From contig CANJRA010000002.1 of the NCBI GenBank assembly GCA_947476625.1, forward strand, positions 1-64,000: DNA of 64,000 bases, written 5' to 3'. The notes under the pieces were generated by a model. The model saw only the letters and a list, made by a program, of their open reading frames with translations. It was not told where the DNA came from and made no database searches. Below are positions 7,620 through 16,148 of this stretch, in pieces. The position numbers were made by a program, and so were the translations under genes. Numbering within the stretch: the first letter of the stretch is position 1; each line of letters opens with the position of its first letter. This DNA comes from Fidelibacterota bacterium (GTDB lineage Bacteria; Pseudomonadota; Alphaproteobacteria; Rhodospirillales; Rhodospirillaceae).

Positions 7620-8053
7620 GTGACGTCAGCATTCTCGGCGAGCCCCGTCCCGGCGAGAGCTATACGCACCGTCATGTAACGTCCGCCGTCATTATCGATG
7701 AACACGGGCTGGTCGCGGTCGTACGCTTGGGCGATCGCTACTTTCTGCCCGGTGGCGGCATCGAAGCCGGTGAAACCGAAGTTGAGACGCTGGTGCGTGA
7801 GCTGCGCGAAGAGTGTGCCCGCGCGGTCGTTGTAGGCGCGCGTCTGGGCGACGCTGTCTTTTATCAATATACGCCGACCTATGGCGGCTGGTGTATTCAC
7901 AGCGCGTATTATCGCGCGGCGTTCGGTCCTTTGCTGGACGTTGCCCCCGAACCCGATCACACGCCGTTCCACTTCAGCCCTGACGAAGCCCGCGCGCTGT
8001 TATTTCGCAAGAGCGACGCTTGGGCCGTAACCGCGGCGCTTTCGGCGGGTTAA
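7616..8053 (+). CDS. Nudix hydrolase
   Basis: The protein is 145 residues with a single Nudix domain. The Nudix box reads GGIEAGETEVETLVRELREE (about residues 46-65), matching GX5EX7REUXEE; the usual Gly after EE is replaced (ECARAV). Nudix enzymes hydrolyse nucleoside diphosphates linked to another moiety, using Mg2+ held by the REUXEE glutamates. The substrate cannot be assigned from sequence. Its start overlaps the ribF stop, so the two are co-transcribed, which could suggest cleaning up nucleotide or flavin nucleotide products, but that is speculation. A terminator follows at 8063. Confidence 0.85.
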   Translation: MSDVSILGEPRPGESYTHRHVTSAVIIDEHGLVAVVRLGDRYFLPGGGIEAGETEVETLVRELREECARAVVVGARLGDAVFYQYTPTYGGWCIHSAYYRAAFGPLLDVAPEPDHTPFHFSPDEARALLFRKSDAWAVTAALSAG

Positions 8054-8062
8054 CCGGCTGAG

Positions 8063-8086
8063 AGCCGCGGTTTTCCGGGCTTTTTT
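8063..8086 (+). terminator. Rho-independent terminator after the nudix gene
   Basis: AGCCGCGG, a TTTT loop and CCGGGCT form a short GC-rich hairpin with one bulged G, followed directly by a run of six T. It sits ten bases after the nudix stop and separates ribF-nudix from ileS. Confidence 0.65.
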
Positions 8087-8182
8087 AAGGGTGGCGGGCG
8101 GTGTTCACTTGAACCCCGGGCAAGGCCCTGTTAGACACCCGGCCATGCTAAACAACCTTGCAGAGTGGTCGCGAATTAGCCG

Positions 8183-8206
8183 CCCCATTCCCTAATCGGA
8201 ATGGGG
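8183..8206 (+). other. Perfect 9-bp inverted repeat in the ileS leader
   Basis: CCCCATTCC (8183-8191) and GGAATGGGG (8198-8206) are perfectly complementary around a 6-base loop CTAATC. It lies 44 bases before the ileS start and has no T-tract after it, so it is not a classic terminator. It could be a leader RNA stem or an operator. Upstream, TTGAAC and TTAGAC spaced 16 bases (near 8108-8135) could be a promoter. Confidence 0.5.
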
Positions 8207-8249
8207 CCTGCAGTAATTCGTTTCAACCGATTTCAAGGACTCTGCGACC

Positions 8250-11096
8250 ATGGCCGACGTGCCTGATACCTCCACTGATTCAAAAGCGCCGGATTACCGC
8301 GCGACAGTCTTTTTGCCTGAGACCGACTTTCCGATGAAAGCCGGGCTGCCGCAGCTCGAGCCAAAATTGTTGGCACGCTGGGAAGGCATGAACCTCTACA
8401 AGCGGCTGCGCGAAGACGCTAAGGGCCGCGAGAAATTCATACTCCACGACGGCCCGCCCTATGCGAACGGCAACCTGCATATCGGCCATGCGCTGAACAA
8501 AATTCTTAAAGACACCATCGTGCGCGCGCGACAAATGATGGGCTTTGATGCCAATTATGTGCCGGGTTGGGATTGTCACGGTCTGCCGATCGAATGGAAG
8601 ATCGAGGAAGAATATCGCGCCAAGGGCAAGAACAAGGATGATGTGCCGGTCATCGAATTCCGGCGCCAGTGCCGCGAGTTTGCCGCCAAGTGGGTTGAAG
8701 TGCAGAAGGGTGAATTCAAACGCCTGGGCATCACCGGCGATTGGGAAAATCCCTATACCACCATGAGCTTCGCCGCGGAATCCAACATCGTGCGTGAGCT
8801 TGGCAAGTTCACCATGAACGAGGGGCTTTATCGCGGCTCGAAGCCCGTGTTGTGGTCGGTCGTGGAAAAGACCGCGCTGGCAGACGCAGAAGTGGAATAC
8901 GAAGATCACACGTCGACAACGGTGTGGGTGCGCTTTCCTATTCTCGAAACGAATGTCGCGGCATTAAAGGGCGGCGCTATCGTCATCTGGACGACGACGC
9001 CGTGGACCTTGCCCGGCAACCGCGCTGTCGCGTTTGGCAGCGGCATCGATTACGTCGTGATTGAGGTTAAAGCCATCGGCGAGAAAAGCCAAGCGCGCGT
9101 CGGCGAACGCTTTGCCGTGGCCGTCGAACTGCTCCCGCAGGTTCTGAAATCCGCCGACATCACCGAGTATGATGACGTGGCGCGTATCACCGGCGACGCG
9201 CTGACGGGCACCGTTTGCCGTCACCCGCTATATAAAAGTGGATACGATTTCAACGTGCCGGCCTATGCGGGCGACTTTGTCACGACTGAAGCCGGCACGG
9301 GTTTTGTGCATATCGCGCCCGGTCACGGCGAGGACGATTATCACCTTGGCCTGGCTAACAATGTCACCATCCCCGAGACGGTCGCAGGCGACGGTACGTA
9401 TTATCCGCATGTGCCGCTATTCGCAGGCAAGCATGTCTTCAAGATCGACCCGGATATGCTCGCCGCATTGAGAGAAGCGGGGGCGCTGCTGGCCAATGGT
9501 AAATTGGTTCACAGCTATCCGCATTCGTGGCGCTCCAAAGCGCCGCTGATCTTCCGCAACACGCCGCAGTGGTTCATCTCGATGGAGAAGAACGATCTGC
9601 GCAAAAAGGCCCTGGCAGCTATCGAAGAAACGACGTGGGTCCCGGCGCTCGGCAAAAACCGCATCGGCGCGATGATCGAAGCGCGGCCCGATTGGTGTGT
9701 CTCGCGCCAGCGGCAGTGGGGCGTGCCGATCACGATTTTCCTCAATAAAAAGACCGGCGAAGTGTTGCGCGATCAGGCTGTGATCGACCGCATCGCCGAC
9801 GCGGTATTGCAAGAGGGAGGTGACGCCTGGATGACGTCGCCGCCGGAACGCTTCCTCGGCAACAAGTATCAAGCCGACGAGTGGACGCAAGTATCGGACG
9901 TTGTCGAAGTCTGGTTCGATTCAGGTTGTACGCACTCTTTTGTGCTGGAGCAGCGGCCCGACCTTCAATGGCCTGCCGACTTGTATCTGGAAGGGTCCGA
10001 CCAGCATCGCGGTTGGTTCCATACATCATTGCTGGAATCTTGCGGCACGCGCGGCCGCGCGCCGTTTCATGCGGTGCTGACGCATGGTTTCGTGCTGGAT
10101 GAAAAATCCCGCAAGATGTCGAAGTCGCTGGGCAATGTTGTGTCGCCGCAAGACGTCACCAATCAGTCGGGCGCGGATATTCTCAGGCTCTGGGTCGTGG
10201 CGTCGGATTACAGTCAGGACCTTTCCATCGGTCCGAATATCCTGAAGCAGATGAGCGACCTCTATCGCCGTCTGCGCAATACGCTGCGGTATCTGCTGGG
10301 CAATCTCTCGGGCTTCGATGATGCCGAGCGTGTTGATGCCAAGGATATGCCGGAGCTGGAGCGATGGGTGCTGCATCGCGTATGGGAGTTGGACAAGAAG
10401 ATCCGTGAAGCTTGCGATTACTATGACTTTCATGGGCTGTTCAACGAGCTGCACAATTTTTGCGCCGTAGAGCTGTCGGCGTTCTACTTCGATATCCGCA
10501 AAGACGTTCTGTATTGCGACGCGCCGTCATCACTGCGCCGCCGCGCCTGCCGCACAGTGCTCGATACGTTGTATGACTGTCTTGTGAAATGGCTGGCGCC
10601 GTTTATCTGCTTCACGGCCGAAGAAGCATGGCTTGCACGTCATCCGGGCGATGATGTCTCTGTGCACCTTGAGCAATTCCCTACCATTCCGGCTTCATGG
10701 CGCGATCAGGCCTTGGCAGATAAGTGGGAACAGGTCCGCACCTTCCGTCGCGTTGTAACCGGCGCGTTAGAAGTGGCGCGTGCCGCAAAGAAGATCGGCG
10801 CGTCGTTGCAAGCCAATCCGAAAGTCTTCGCGCCGCCGGAACTCGTGAACGTTGTGCGTGATTTGCCCATGGATGACATCTGCATCACGTCTGCGATCTC
10901 GATCAGCGACGGCGCGCCGCCGGCAGATGCGTATACTTTGCCCGATGTTCCAGGCGTTGGCGTTGTTGTGGAGCTGGCTGCGGGCGAGAAATGCGTGCGC
11001 TGCTGGAAAGTATTGCCCGATGTCGGCACGCACCGTCACCCTGGTGTTTGCGAGCGCTGCACGGCTGCGGTCGATCTCGTTACTGTGGCGAAATAG
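8250..11096 (+). CDS. ileS: Isoleucyl-tRNA synthetase
   Basis: IleRS charges tRNA-Ile with isoleucine and edits mischarged valine. The 948-residue protein has the class I HIGH motif as NLHIGHALNK (about residues 75-84), an editing domain with WTTTPWTLPGN (about residues 248-258) and the KMSKSLGN loop (about residue 622). The anticodon-binding region is followed by a C-terminal zinc finger (CVRCWKVLP and CERC, about residues 914-938). Length and zinc finger fit the standard bacterial type, not the eukaryote-like mupirocin-resistant form. It follows its own leader and precedes lspA by 11 bases, the common ileS-lspA operon. Confidence 0.97.
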   Translation: MADVPDTSTDSKAPDYRATVFLPETDFPMKAGLPQLEPKLLARWEGMNLYKRLREDAKGREKFILHDGPPYANGNLHIGHALNKILKDTIVRARQMMGFDANYVPGWDCHGLPIEWKIEEEYRAKGKNKDDVPVIEFRRQCREFAAKWVEVQKGEFKRLGITGDWENPYTTMSFAAESNIVRELGKFTMNEGLYRGSKPVLWSVVEKTALADAEVEYEDHTSTTVWVRFPILETNVAALKGGAIVIWTTTPWTLPGNRAVAFGSGIDYVVIEVKAIGEKSQARVGERFAVAVELLPQVLKSADITEYDDVARITGDALTGTVCRHPLYKSGYDFNVPAYAGDFVTTEAGTGFVHIAPGHGEDDYHLGLANNVTIPETVAGDGTYYPHVPLFAGKHVFKIDPDMLAALREAGALLANGKLVHSYPHSWRSKAPLIFRNTPQWFISMEKNDLRKKALAAIEETTWVPALGKNRIGAMIEARPDWCVSRQRQWGVPITIFLNKKTGEVLRDQAVIDRIADAVLQEGGDAWMTSPPERFLGNKYQADEWTQVSDVVEVWFDSGCTHSFVLEQRPDLQWPADLYLEGSDQHRGWFHTSLLESCGTRGRAPFHAVLTHGFVLDEKSRKMSKSLGNVVSPQDVTNQSGADILRLWVVASDYSQDLSIGPNILKQMSDLYRRLRNTLRYLLGNLSGFDDAERVDAKDMPELERWVLHRVWELDKKIREACDYYDFHGLFNELHNFCAVELSAFYFDIRKDVLYCDAPSSLRRRACRTVLDTLYDCLVKWLAPFICFTAEEAWLARHPGDDVSVHLEQFPTIPASWRDQALADKWEQVRTFRRVVTGALEVARAAKKIGASLQANPKVFAPPELVNVVRDLPMDDICITSAISISDGAPPADAYTLPDVPGVGVVVELAAGEKCVRCWKVLPDVGTHRHPGVCERCTAAVDLVTVAK

Positions 11097-11107
11097 GTAA
11101 GGCACCG

Positions 11108-11647
11108 ATGACCGCAACGTCATCCGATACGGCGCGTTCACACTTGCCGATAGTGGGAATTATCGTCGCTGCGGTGTCGTTGGTCGTAGATCAGATCTCG
11201 AAATACGTCATCGTCGAACATGTTCTGCGACCCGAAGGTGTCACGGACACGCCGTATTTCACGTCGCAGATCATCGAGCTTCTGCCTTTCTTTCAGCTGC
11301 GGCTCTCATGGAACGCGGGCATCAGTTTCTCGCTGTTCAATTCGGGCGAATCCGGCACCACAGCTGTGCTGCTGACCGTGCAAATCGTCATGGCCCTGGG
11401 GCTTACCTGGCTTCTGCATCGCCTGGACCGGCCCTGGTTGCAGGCTGCCTGCGGGCTCATTATTGGCGGCGCCATCGGTAATATTGTCGACCGTGCCATG
11501 TTCGGCGCAGTGGCGGATTTCCTCGACTTTTACTGGGGATCGTGGCATTTCCCCACCTTCAATGTGGCAGACAGCTGCATCAGTATCGGCGCGGCCATGT
11601 GGCTGCTTGACGCCGTTCTCGACCGCCCTCAGGATGCGGCCGAATAG
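11108..11647 (+). CDS. lspA: Lipoprotein signal peptidase LspA
   Basis: LspA is the inner-membrane aspartic protease that removes signal peptides from prolipoproteins after lipidation. The 179-residue protein has four predicted transmembrane helices. The catalytic aspartates are visible in GNIVDRAMFG (about residue 122) and FNVADSCISIG (about residue 153). Two further family motifs are DQISKYVI near the N-terminus and WNAGISFSLF. The start is ATG 11108, shortly after ileS; a longer upstream frame overlaps ileS and is not conserved. It is followed by a lipoprotein gene that would be one of its substrates. Confidence 0.95.
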   Translation: MTATSSDTARSHLPIVGIIVAAVSLVVDQISKYVIVEHVLRPEGVTDTPYFTSQIIELLPFFQLRLSWNAGISFSLFNSGESGTTAVLLTVQIVMALGLTWLLHRLDRPWLQAACGLIIGGAIGNIVDRAMFGAVADFLDFYWGSWHFPTFNVADSCISIGAAMWLLDAVLDRPQDAAE

Positions 11648-11668
11648 TAAGGCAAGGGATAGCGTTTC

Positions 11669-12241
11669 ATGATCCGTTTAACTTCCCGTCACGTCGTTTT
11701 GGCTACTGCAGCCGCGGTCACGGTTTTTGCGCTTTCGGGCTGCGAAAGTACCCGGCGTGCGCTCGGCGTGGGAAAGAACGCGCCTGATGAATTCGCTGTC
11801 GCTTCTCCGGCGCCGCTCGCCATGCCGCCCGATTTCAACCTGCGCCCGCCGGCGCCGGGTTCGGAACGCGCCGCCCAGGCCGTTGAGCCTTCACAACAGG
11901 CGCGGGTCGCGCTGATCGGGCGCGCTAAAATTCAGGACTATCTCAGCCGCGGTCTGACCAAGGGCGAGGCGTCGCTGCTCGCCCACGCGCGCGCCGATGC
12001 GGTGCTGCCGGGTGTCCGCGAAACTCTGAACAAAGAAGTTTCCGCGTTTGCCGCAGAGGAAAAATCCTTCACGGATCGCTTGGTATTCTGGCGCGAAGAA
12101 GGCCCCCAAGGCACCGCTATCGACCCGGCGGCTGAAATGAAACGCCTCAATCAGAATGCCGCCGCGGGCAAAAAACCCAATGAAGGCCAGATCCCTGTCA
12201 TTACCAAAGGCGGCGGCAGCGGCGTACTGGGGATTTTCTAA
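11669..12241 (+). CDS. DUF3035-family lipoprotein
   Basis: This is a 190-residue lipoprotein with an N-terminal signal (VVLATAAAVTVFALSGC, lipobox Cys at about residue 25). The mature start (ESTRRALGVGKNAPDEFAV) followed by a Pro-rich PLAMPPDFNLRPPAPG segment is the signature of the DUF3035 family, which sits after ileS-lspA and before M16 peptidases in many alphaproteobacteria. The rest is helical and polar, ending in a Gly-rich VLGIF tail. Its function is unknown. The conserved linkage with the peptidase pair suggests an envelope role, but that is inference. Confidence 0.8.
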   Translation: MIRLTSRHVVLATAAAVTVFALSGCESTRRALGVGKNAPDEFAVASPAPLAMPPDFNLRPPAPGSERAAQAVEPSQQARVALIGRAKIQDYLSRGLTKGEASLLAHARADAVLPGVRETLNKEVSAFAAEEKSFTDRLVFWREEGPQGTAIDPAAEMKRLNQNAAAGKKPNEGQIPVITKGGGSGVLGIF

Positions 12242-12258
12242 CCCACATCTTTTAAGAC

Positions 12259-13071
12259 TTAAGTTTGCGTGGGCGTTTCTGCCGCAATGGTTTGGGCAGA
12301 TGGGTTTGTCAGTCGGTTATAGGCAAAGCCGAATGCCGTCACGGCTGACAATTGAATCAGTAAGTTTGCGACGCCCTGAAACGCGATATTCAGATATTCG
12401 CCTACGGTAGAAAAGTACTGAATCACGCCGACCACGATAAAGAGCGGCAGCATAACTAATACCACTAACAAAGATGCGATCGCGACGGAAGTAAATATGC
12501 GCGGGCCAACGCCGATGGCCATGCGCCACGCCGCTTTGAAACTCACCGGCTGATCGAGCGCCACCAGCGCCAGCACCATAGAGAGGCGTGTGCCGGCGAT
12601 TAAGAAGCCGACAGCAATTGTTATTCCCCAGGCGATAACGATTCCGATGACAACGTATTGGCCGAACGTGCCCTCGGTAATAAAAAAGCTGCCTATTTTC
12701 ATTAACAACAGGATGCTTCCATAAGCGATTGCAGTCGCCGCCGCGCTTATAAGGAGTAGCAGGATCTGCCAACCTAGGAGACGTTGCTCGATTCGTCCGA
12801 ACGCGAAGAGAGGGCGGTTCCGGGCGGCTTCTTCGCCCCACACAACGATGCGGTACCAGGTCACTGTCACCGGCAGAAAAGCCAGGGTTTGGAAGACTAT
12901 TGTGATGAAAGATGTCGCCGCGCGCAAAGCCGTCGGCACGGCGGCATAAAGCGCCATTGAAAGCACGACAACAATAATGACGGGCACGGCGCTAAATCGG
13001 GCCAAAGCTACGCGTCTATGCCATCCATAAGACAGAACGTCTTTGCTTGTTTGCCACGCCGGAAAATCCAT
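12259..13071 (-). CDS. Polytopic membrane protein of unknown function
   Basis: This 270-residue protein has about six hydrophobic helices, for example VPVIIVVVLSMALYAAV, ITIVFQTLAFLPVTV, ILLLLISAAATAIAYGSI, VVIGIVIAWGITIAVGFLI and VAIASLLVVLVMLPLFIVV. The soluble loops are short. The pattern, including an AWRMAIGVGP segment and repeated Phe/Gly-rich helices, resembles uncharacterised multi-pass proteins of the YciC/DUF-type class, but I cannot name the family with confidence. It is transcribed towards the DUF3035 gene and divergently from the M16 peptidase genes. Confidence 0.65.
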   Translation of the reverse strand: MDFPAWQTSKDVLSYGWHRRVALARFSAVPVIIVVVLSMALYAAVPTALRAATSFITIVFQTLAFLPVTVTWYRIVVWGEEAARNRPLFAFGRIEQRLLGWQILLLLISAAATAIAYGSILLLMKIGSFFITEGTFGQYVVIGIVIAWGITIAVGFLIAGTRLSMVLALVALDQPVSFKAAWRMAIGVGPRIFTSVAIASLLVVLVMLPLFIVVGVIQYFSTVGEYLNIAFQGVANLLIQLSAVTAFGFAYNRLTNPSAQTIAAETPTQT

Positions 13072-13255
13072 CGAAACCCCTTGGGTATCTCCCGAAAGCC
13101 TCCGTCAGACTAACTCAAGCCAGGTTGTAAAAAAGCCCCGAAGCACTATTTCCATGACACGATCTTCATGTTGCGGCGCATTAGGCGGGTTTGCGTTGAC
13201 CGGTTCCTTGCGCCGCCGCATGTTCTTGCACCACCGCACCTTCATTGGGGGGATT

Positions 13256-14632
13256 ATGCTCCGCCGTTATATTGCCTGCCTGACGTTCATTCTGGGTTTC
13301 ATGAGCCTCGCGTCTCCCGCCGTTCAGGCCGCGGTCTACGGGGCCGAGACTTTCACACTCGCCAACGGCATGCAGGTGGTCGTCATCCCCAATCACCGCT
13401 CGCCTGTCGTCACGCACATGGTGTGGTACCGCATAGGTTCGGCAGATGAAGTGCCCGGAAAGTCCGGCATCGCACACTTCCTCGAGCACCTTATGTTTAA
13501 GGGCACGACCCGCTTCCCCGGCACCGCCATCACCGACTTGGTCGCGAAGAACGGCGGCGATCAGAACGCTTTTACCAATGACGATTACACCGGTTATTAC
13601 CAGAACATCGCCGTGGATCGCCTGCCTTTGGTGATGGACATCGAGGCCGACCGCATGCGCAACCTCATCCTGTCGAAGGAAGATGTCGACACCGAGCGTG
13701 AAGTGATTATCGAAGAGCGCCGCATGCGCACCGATAATGTGCCGTCGTCGCTTTTGTCCGAGCGTGTTAATGCCGCGCTGTGGGGCACCAATCATTACGG
13801 TATTCCCGTGATCGGCTGGGAAGAGGAGATGAGGGGTCTGTCGCGCGACGATGCGTTTCAGGTCTACAAAGACCATTACGCGCCTCACAACGCTATTCTC
13901 GTCGTGGCCGGTGACATTACCGCCGCGGCATTAAAGCCGCTCGCCGAAAAATATTACGGCGCTATTCCCAAAACCGGTGAATACAAACCGCGTGTGCGGT
14001 CTGCCTTCCTACAGCCGCGCGCGGACTCGCGCATTGTCATGCATAACGAACGCGTCCGGCAGCCACAGTGGAGCCGGTTGATCATTGCGCCCAGCTACAG
14101 AGTTGGCGACCGCACCGATGTCCATGCGCTGGAGCTGTTTTCCGAAATCATCGGCGGCGGTTCTACAGCGAAGCTTTACAGAACCCTTGTGATCGATCAG
14201 CAAGTCGCGGCTTCTTTCGGCGCGGGCTATTCCGCTGACGCGGTTTCTTACGGCACATTTTTCCTTTCGATGACACCAAGCCCCGGCGTAACGACGGAGC
14301 AGGCGGAAGCCGCCTTTACCAAGGCGATGGATGCAACCTTAAAAGACGGCATCACCGATGCTGATATTGTGCAAGCTAAGCGGCGCTTAACGGCGCGCCT
14401 TGCGTTTGCGAAGGACTCGCCGTTCTCGGCAGCTCAGGCGGTAGGCGCGTCATTGGCTGTGGACCAGACATTGAACGACATCGAAAGCTGGCCTGATGAG
14501 ATCGCGAAGATAACGACCGCACAAGTGCGTAGCGCCGCGCGCAAGCTGTTTTCCCAATACTCAAGCGCCACCGGCATTCTTCTCCCGCCGGAACCCGCCG
14601 CACCTGGTGCCGTTCAAGGAGCAAAGCCATGA
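13256..14632 (+). CDS. M16 family zinc peptidase, active-site subunit, exported
   Basis: The 458-residue protein begins at ATG 13256 with a signal peptide (YIACLTFILGFMSLASPAVQA). It shows the inverted zinc motif HFLEH (about residues 77-81) with the distal glutamate downstream, so it should be catalytically active. The longer upstream frame would bury the signal peptide and is rejected. M16 peptidases are periplasmic or processing proteases that act as pairs of homologous halves. The next gene encodes the partner without the zinc motif, starting in ATGA overlap. A pitrilysin/mitochondrial-processing-peptidase-like function is inferred. Confidence 0.9.
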   Translation: MLRRYIACLTFILGFMSLASPAVQAAVYGAETFTLANGMQVVVIPNHRSPVVTHMVWYRIGSADEVPGKSGIAHFLEHLMFKGTTRFPGTAITDLVAKNGGDQNAFTNDDYTGYYQNIAVDRLPLVMDIEADRMRNLILSKEDVDTEREVIIEERRMRTDNVPSSLLSERVNAALWGTNHYGIPVIGWEEEMRGLSRDDAFQVYKDHYAPHNAILVVAGDITAAALKPLAEKYYGAIPKTGEYKPRVRSAFLQPRADSRIVMHNERVRQPQWSRLIIAPSYRVGDRTDVHALELFSEIIGGGSTAKLYRTLVIDQQVAASFGAGYSADAVSYGTFFLSMTPSPGVTTEQAEAAFTKAMDATLKDGITDADIVQAKRRLTARLAFAKDSPFSAAQAVGASLAVDQTLNDIESWPDEIAKITTAQVRSAARKLFSQYSSATGILLPPEPAAPGAVQGAKP

Positions 14633-15981
14633 AATCGGTTCGCGTTTGCCTTCTGGCAGCGGCTGCGTGTGTGCTGAGCGCTGCTGCGTCAATGCCTGCA
14701 CTGGCGATTACCGTCAAAGAAGTGAAAAGCCCAGGGGGCGTTACGGCGTACCTCGCGGAAGATCATTCCACGCCGATTATCGCCATTACATTTGGTTTTA
14801 GAGGCGGCTCGGCTCTTGATCCCGTCGCGAAGCTCGGTTTGTCAGGCTTTGTGACGTCCTTGTTGGACGAGGGCGCAGGCGATCTGGATTCCTTCAACTT
14901 CCAATCGGCGCTTGAAGACCGCGCCATTCAGCTACGTTTCAGCGCCGACGACGATATGATTCGGGGAGCCTTTGTCACGACCACCCCCAACGCCCCCAAA
15001 GCTTATGAATTGATGCACCTCGCGCTGACCAAGCCGCGGTTTGACGCCGAGCCAGTTGAGCGTATTCGCCGCCAAATCCAGGTCGGTATCGCCAGCCGTG
15101 CGGAAAATCCGGGGCGCATTGCGCGTAAGACGTTGATGGAAGCCGTGTTCGCCGGGCATCCGTATGCACGCGAAGATGATGGAACGCTCGAAACGCTGGC
15201 CGCTATTACCACAGAGGATCTGCGCACCTGGGTCAAAAGCCGCTTTGCACGTGACCGTCTTTTGGTCTCTGCCTCGGGCGACATCACACCGGCCGATCTC
15301 GGCAAAGTCATGGATATGCTGTTCGGTGATCTGCCTAAAACGACGGGGCTTGATGTGCGTTTGCCGAAAGCGGTCGCGCCCGCGAAAGGCCAAACGATTC
15401 GGGTCGAGAAGAATTTGCCGCAGAGCATCGTTAGTATCGCGCAGCGCGGTCTACTGCGCAGCGATCCCGATTGGTATGTCGCAACTGTTGTCGACTACAT
15501 TTTCGGCGGCGGCAGCTTTGCGTCGCGGCTCATGACGGAAGTGCGCGAAAAGCGCGGGTTGGCCTATAGCGTTTCGACTAGTCTTGCGCCCTATGAAGCG
15601 GGCGCTTTGATGTTCGGCAGTGTCGGCACGCGCGCAGACCAGGCGGAGACAAGTCTCGCCCTGATGCGCGACGAGTGGAAAAAGATGCGTGACACAGGTC
15701 CGACGCAAAAAGAGGTCGATGAAGCAAAAGAATATCTGACAGGCGCCTGGCCGCTACGCTTTACCTCGACCGGCAGCATCGCAGAAATCCTGATGGCCGT
15801 GCAGCGCGACAACCTTGGCATCGACTATATCGATAAGCGTAATAGCCTGATTCAGGCCGTGACCCTGGAAGACGCACGCCGTGTGGCGAACCGGCTTTAT
15901 GATCCGGATGGTCTGACGGTTGTGATCGTCGGCCCGACGCCAAAAGCCGTCGCCAAGCCGCCGGCCAAATCCGGGGGCTAG
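14629..15981 (+). CDS. M16 family peptidase partner subunit lacking the zinc site, exported
   Basis: This 450-residue protein has a signal peptide (AAAACVLSAAASMPALA) and the M16 fold, but the position of HxxEH reads GLSGFVTSLLDEG, so it cannot bind zinc there. It keeps the C-terminal Arg/Tyr motif in REKRGLAYSV (about residues 305-314), which contributes substrate binding in heterodimeric M16 enzymes. Overlap with the preceding active subunit (ATGA) and conserved pairing support a heterodimer similar to the alpha/beta subunits of mitochondrial processing peptidase. Confidence 0.88.
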   Translation: MKSVRVCLLAAAACVLSAAASMPALAITVKEVKSPGGVTAYLAEDHSTPIIAITFGFRGGSALDPVAKLGLSGFVTSLLDEGAGDLDSFNFQSALEDRAIQLRFSADDDMIRGAFVTTTPNAPKAYELMHLALTKPRFDAEPVERIRRQIQVGIASRAENPGRIARKTLMEAVFAGHPYAREDDGTLETLAAITTEDLRTWVKSRFARDRLLVSASGDITPADLGKVMDMLFGDLPKTTGLDVRLPKAVAPAKGQTIRVEKNLPQSIVSIAQRGLLRSDPDWYVATVVDYIFGGGSFASRLMTEVREKRGLAYSVSTSLAPYEAGALMFGSVGTRADQAETSLALMRDEWKKMRDTGPTQKEVDEAKEYLTGAWPLRFTSTGSIAEILMAVQRDNLGIDYIDKRNSLIQAVTLEDARRVANRLYDPDGLTVVIVGPTPKAVAKPPAKSGG

Positions 15982-16148
15982 ACCCTTATAGGAAAGCGAT
16001 TTTTTGGCCGCACGGCGTGGTGGGGCTAGATATAAGTCGTTGATTTTGAAGCTCTTTGCTATTCTTGGATTTGGCTTCCACACTGCGGGTTGATATGGTG
16101 GCGCCGCTCGGTTTGATTCAACGTGACGACGGCGCCTGCTTTTAAACA

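Noticed and set aside
8087-8249. T-box leader for ileS
   Set aside because: No T-box conserved sequence or specifier stem is seen; T-boxes are rare outside Firmicutes and Actinobacteria. Only a simple stem is present.
13043-13255. Upstream extension of the first M16 peptidase
   Set aside because: It would precede a clear signal peptide and has no conserved content. ATG 13256 follows a purine-rich stretch.
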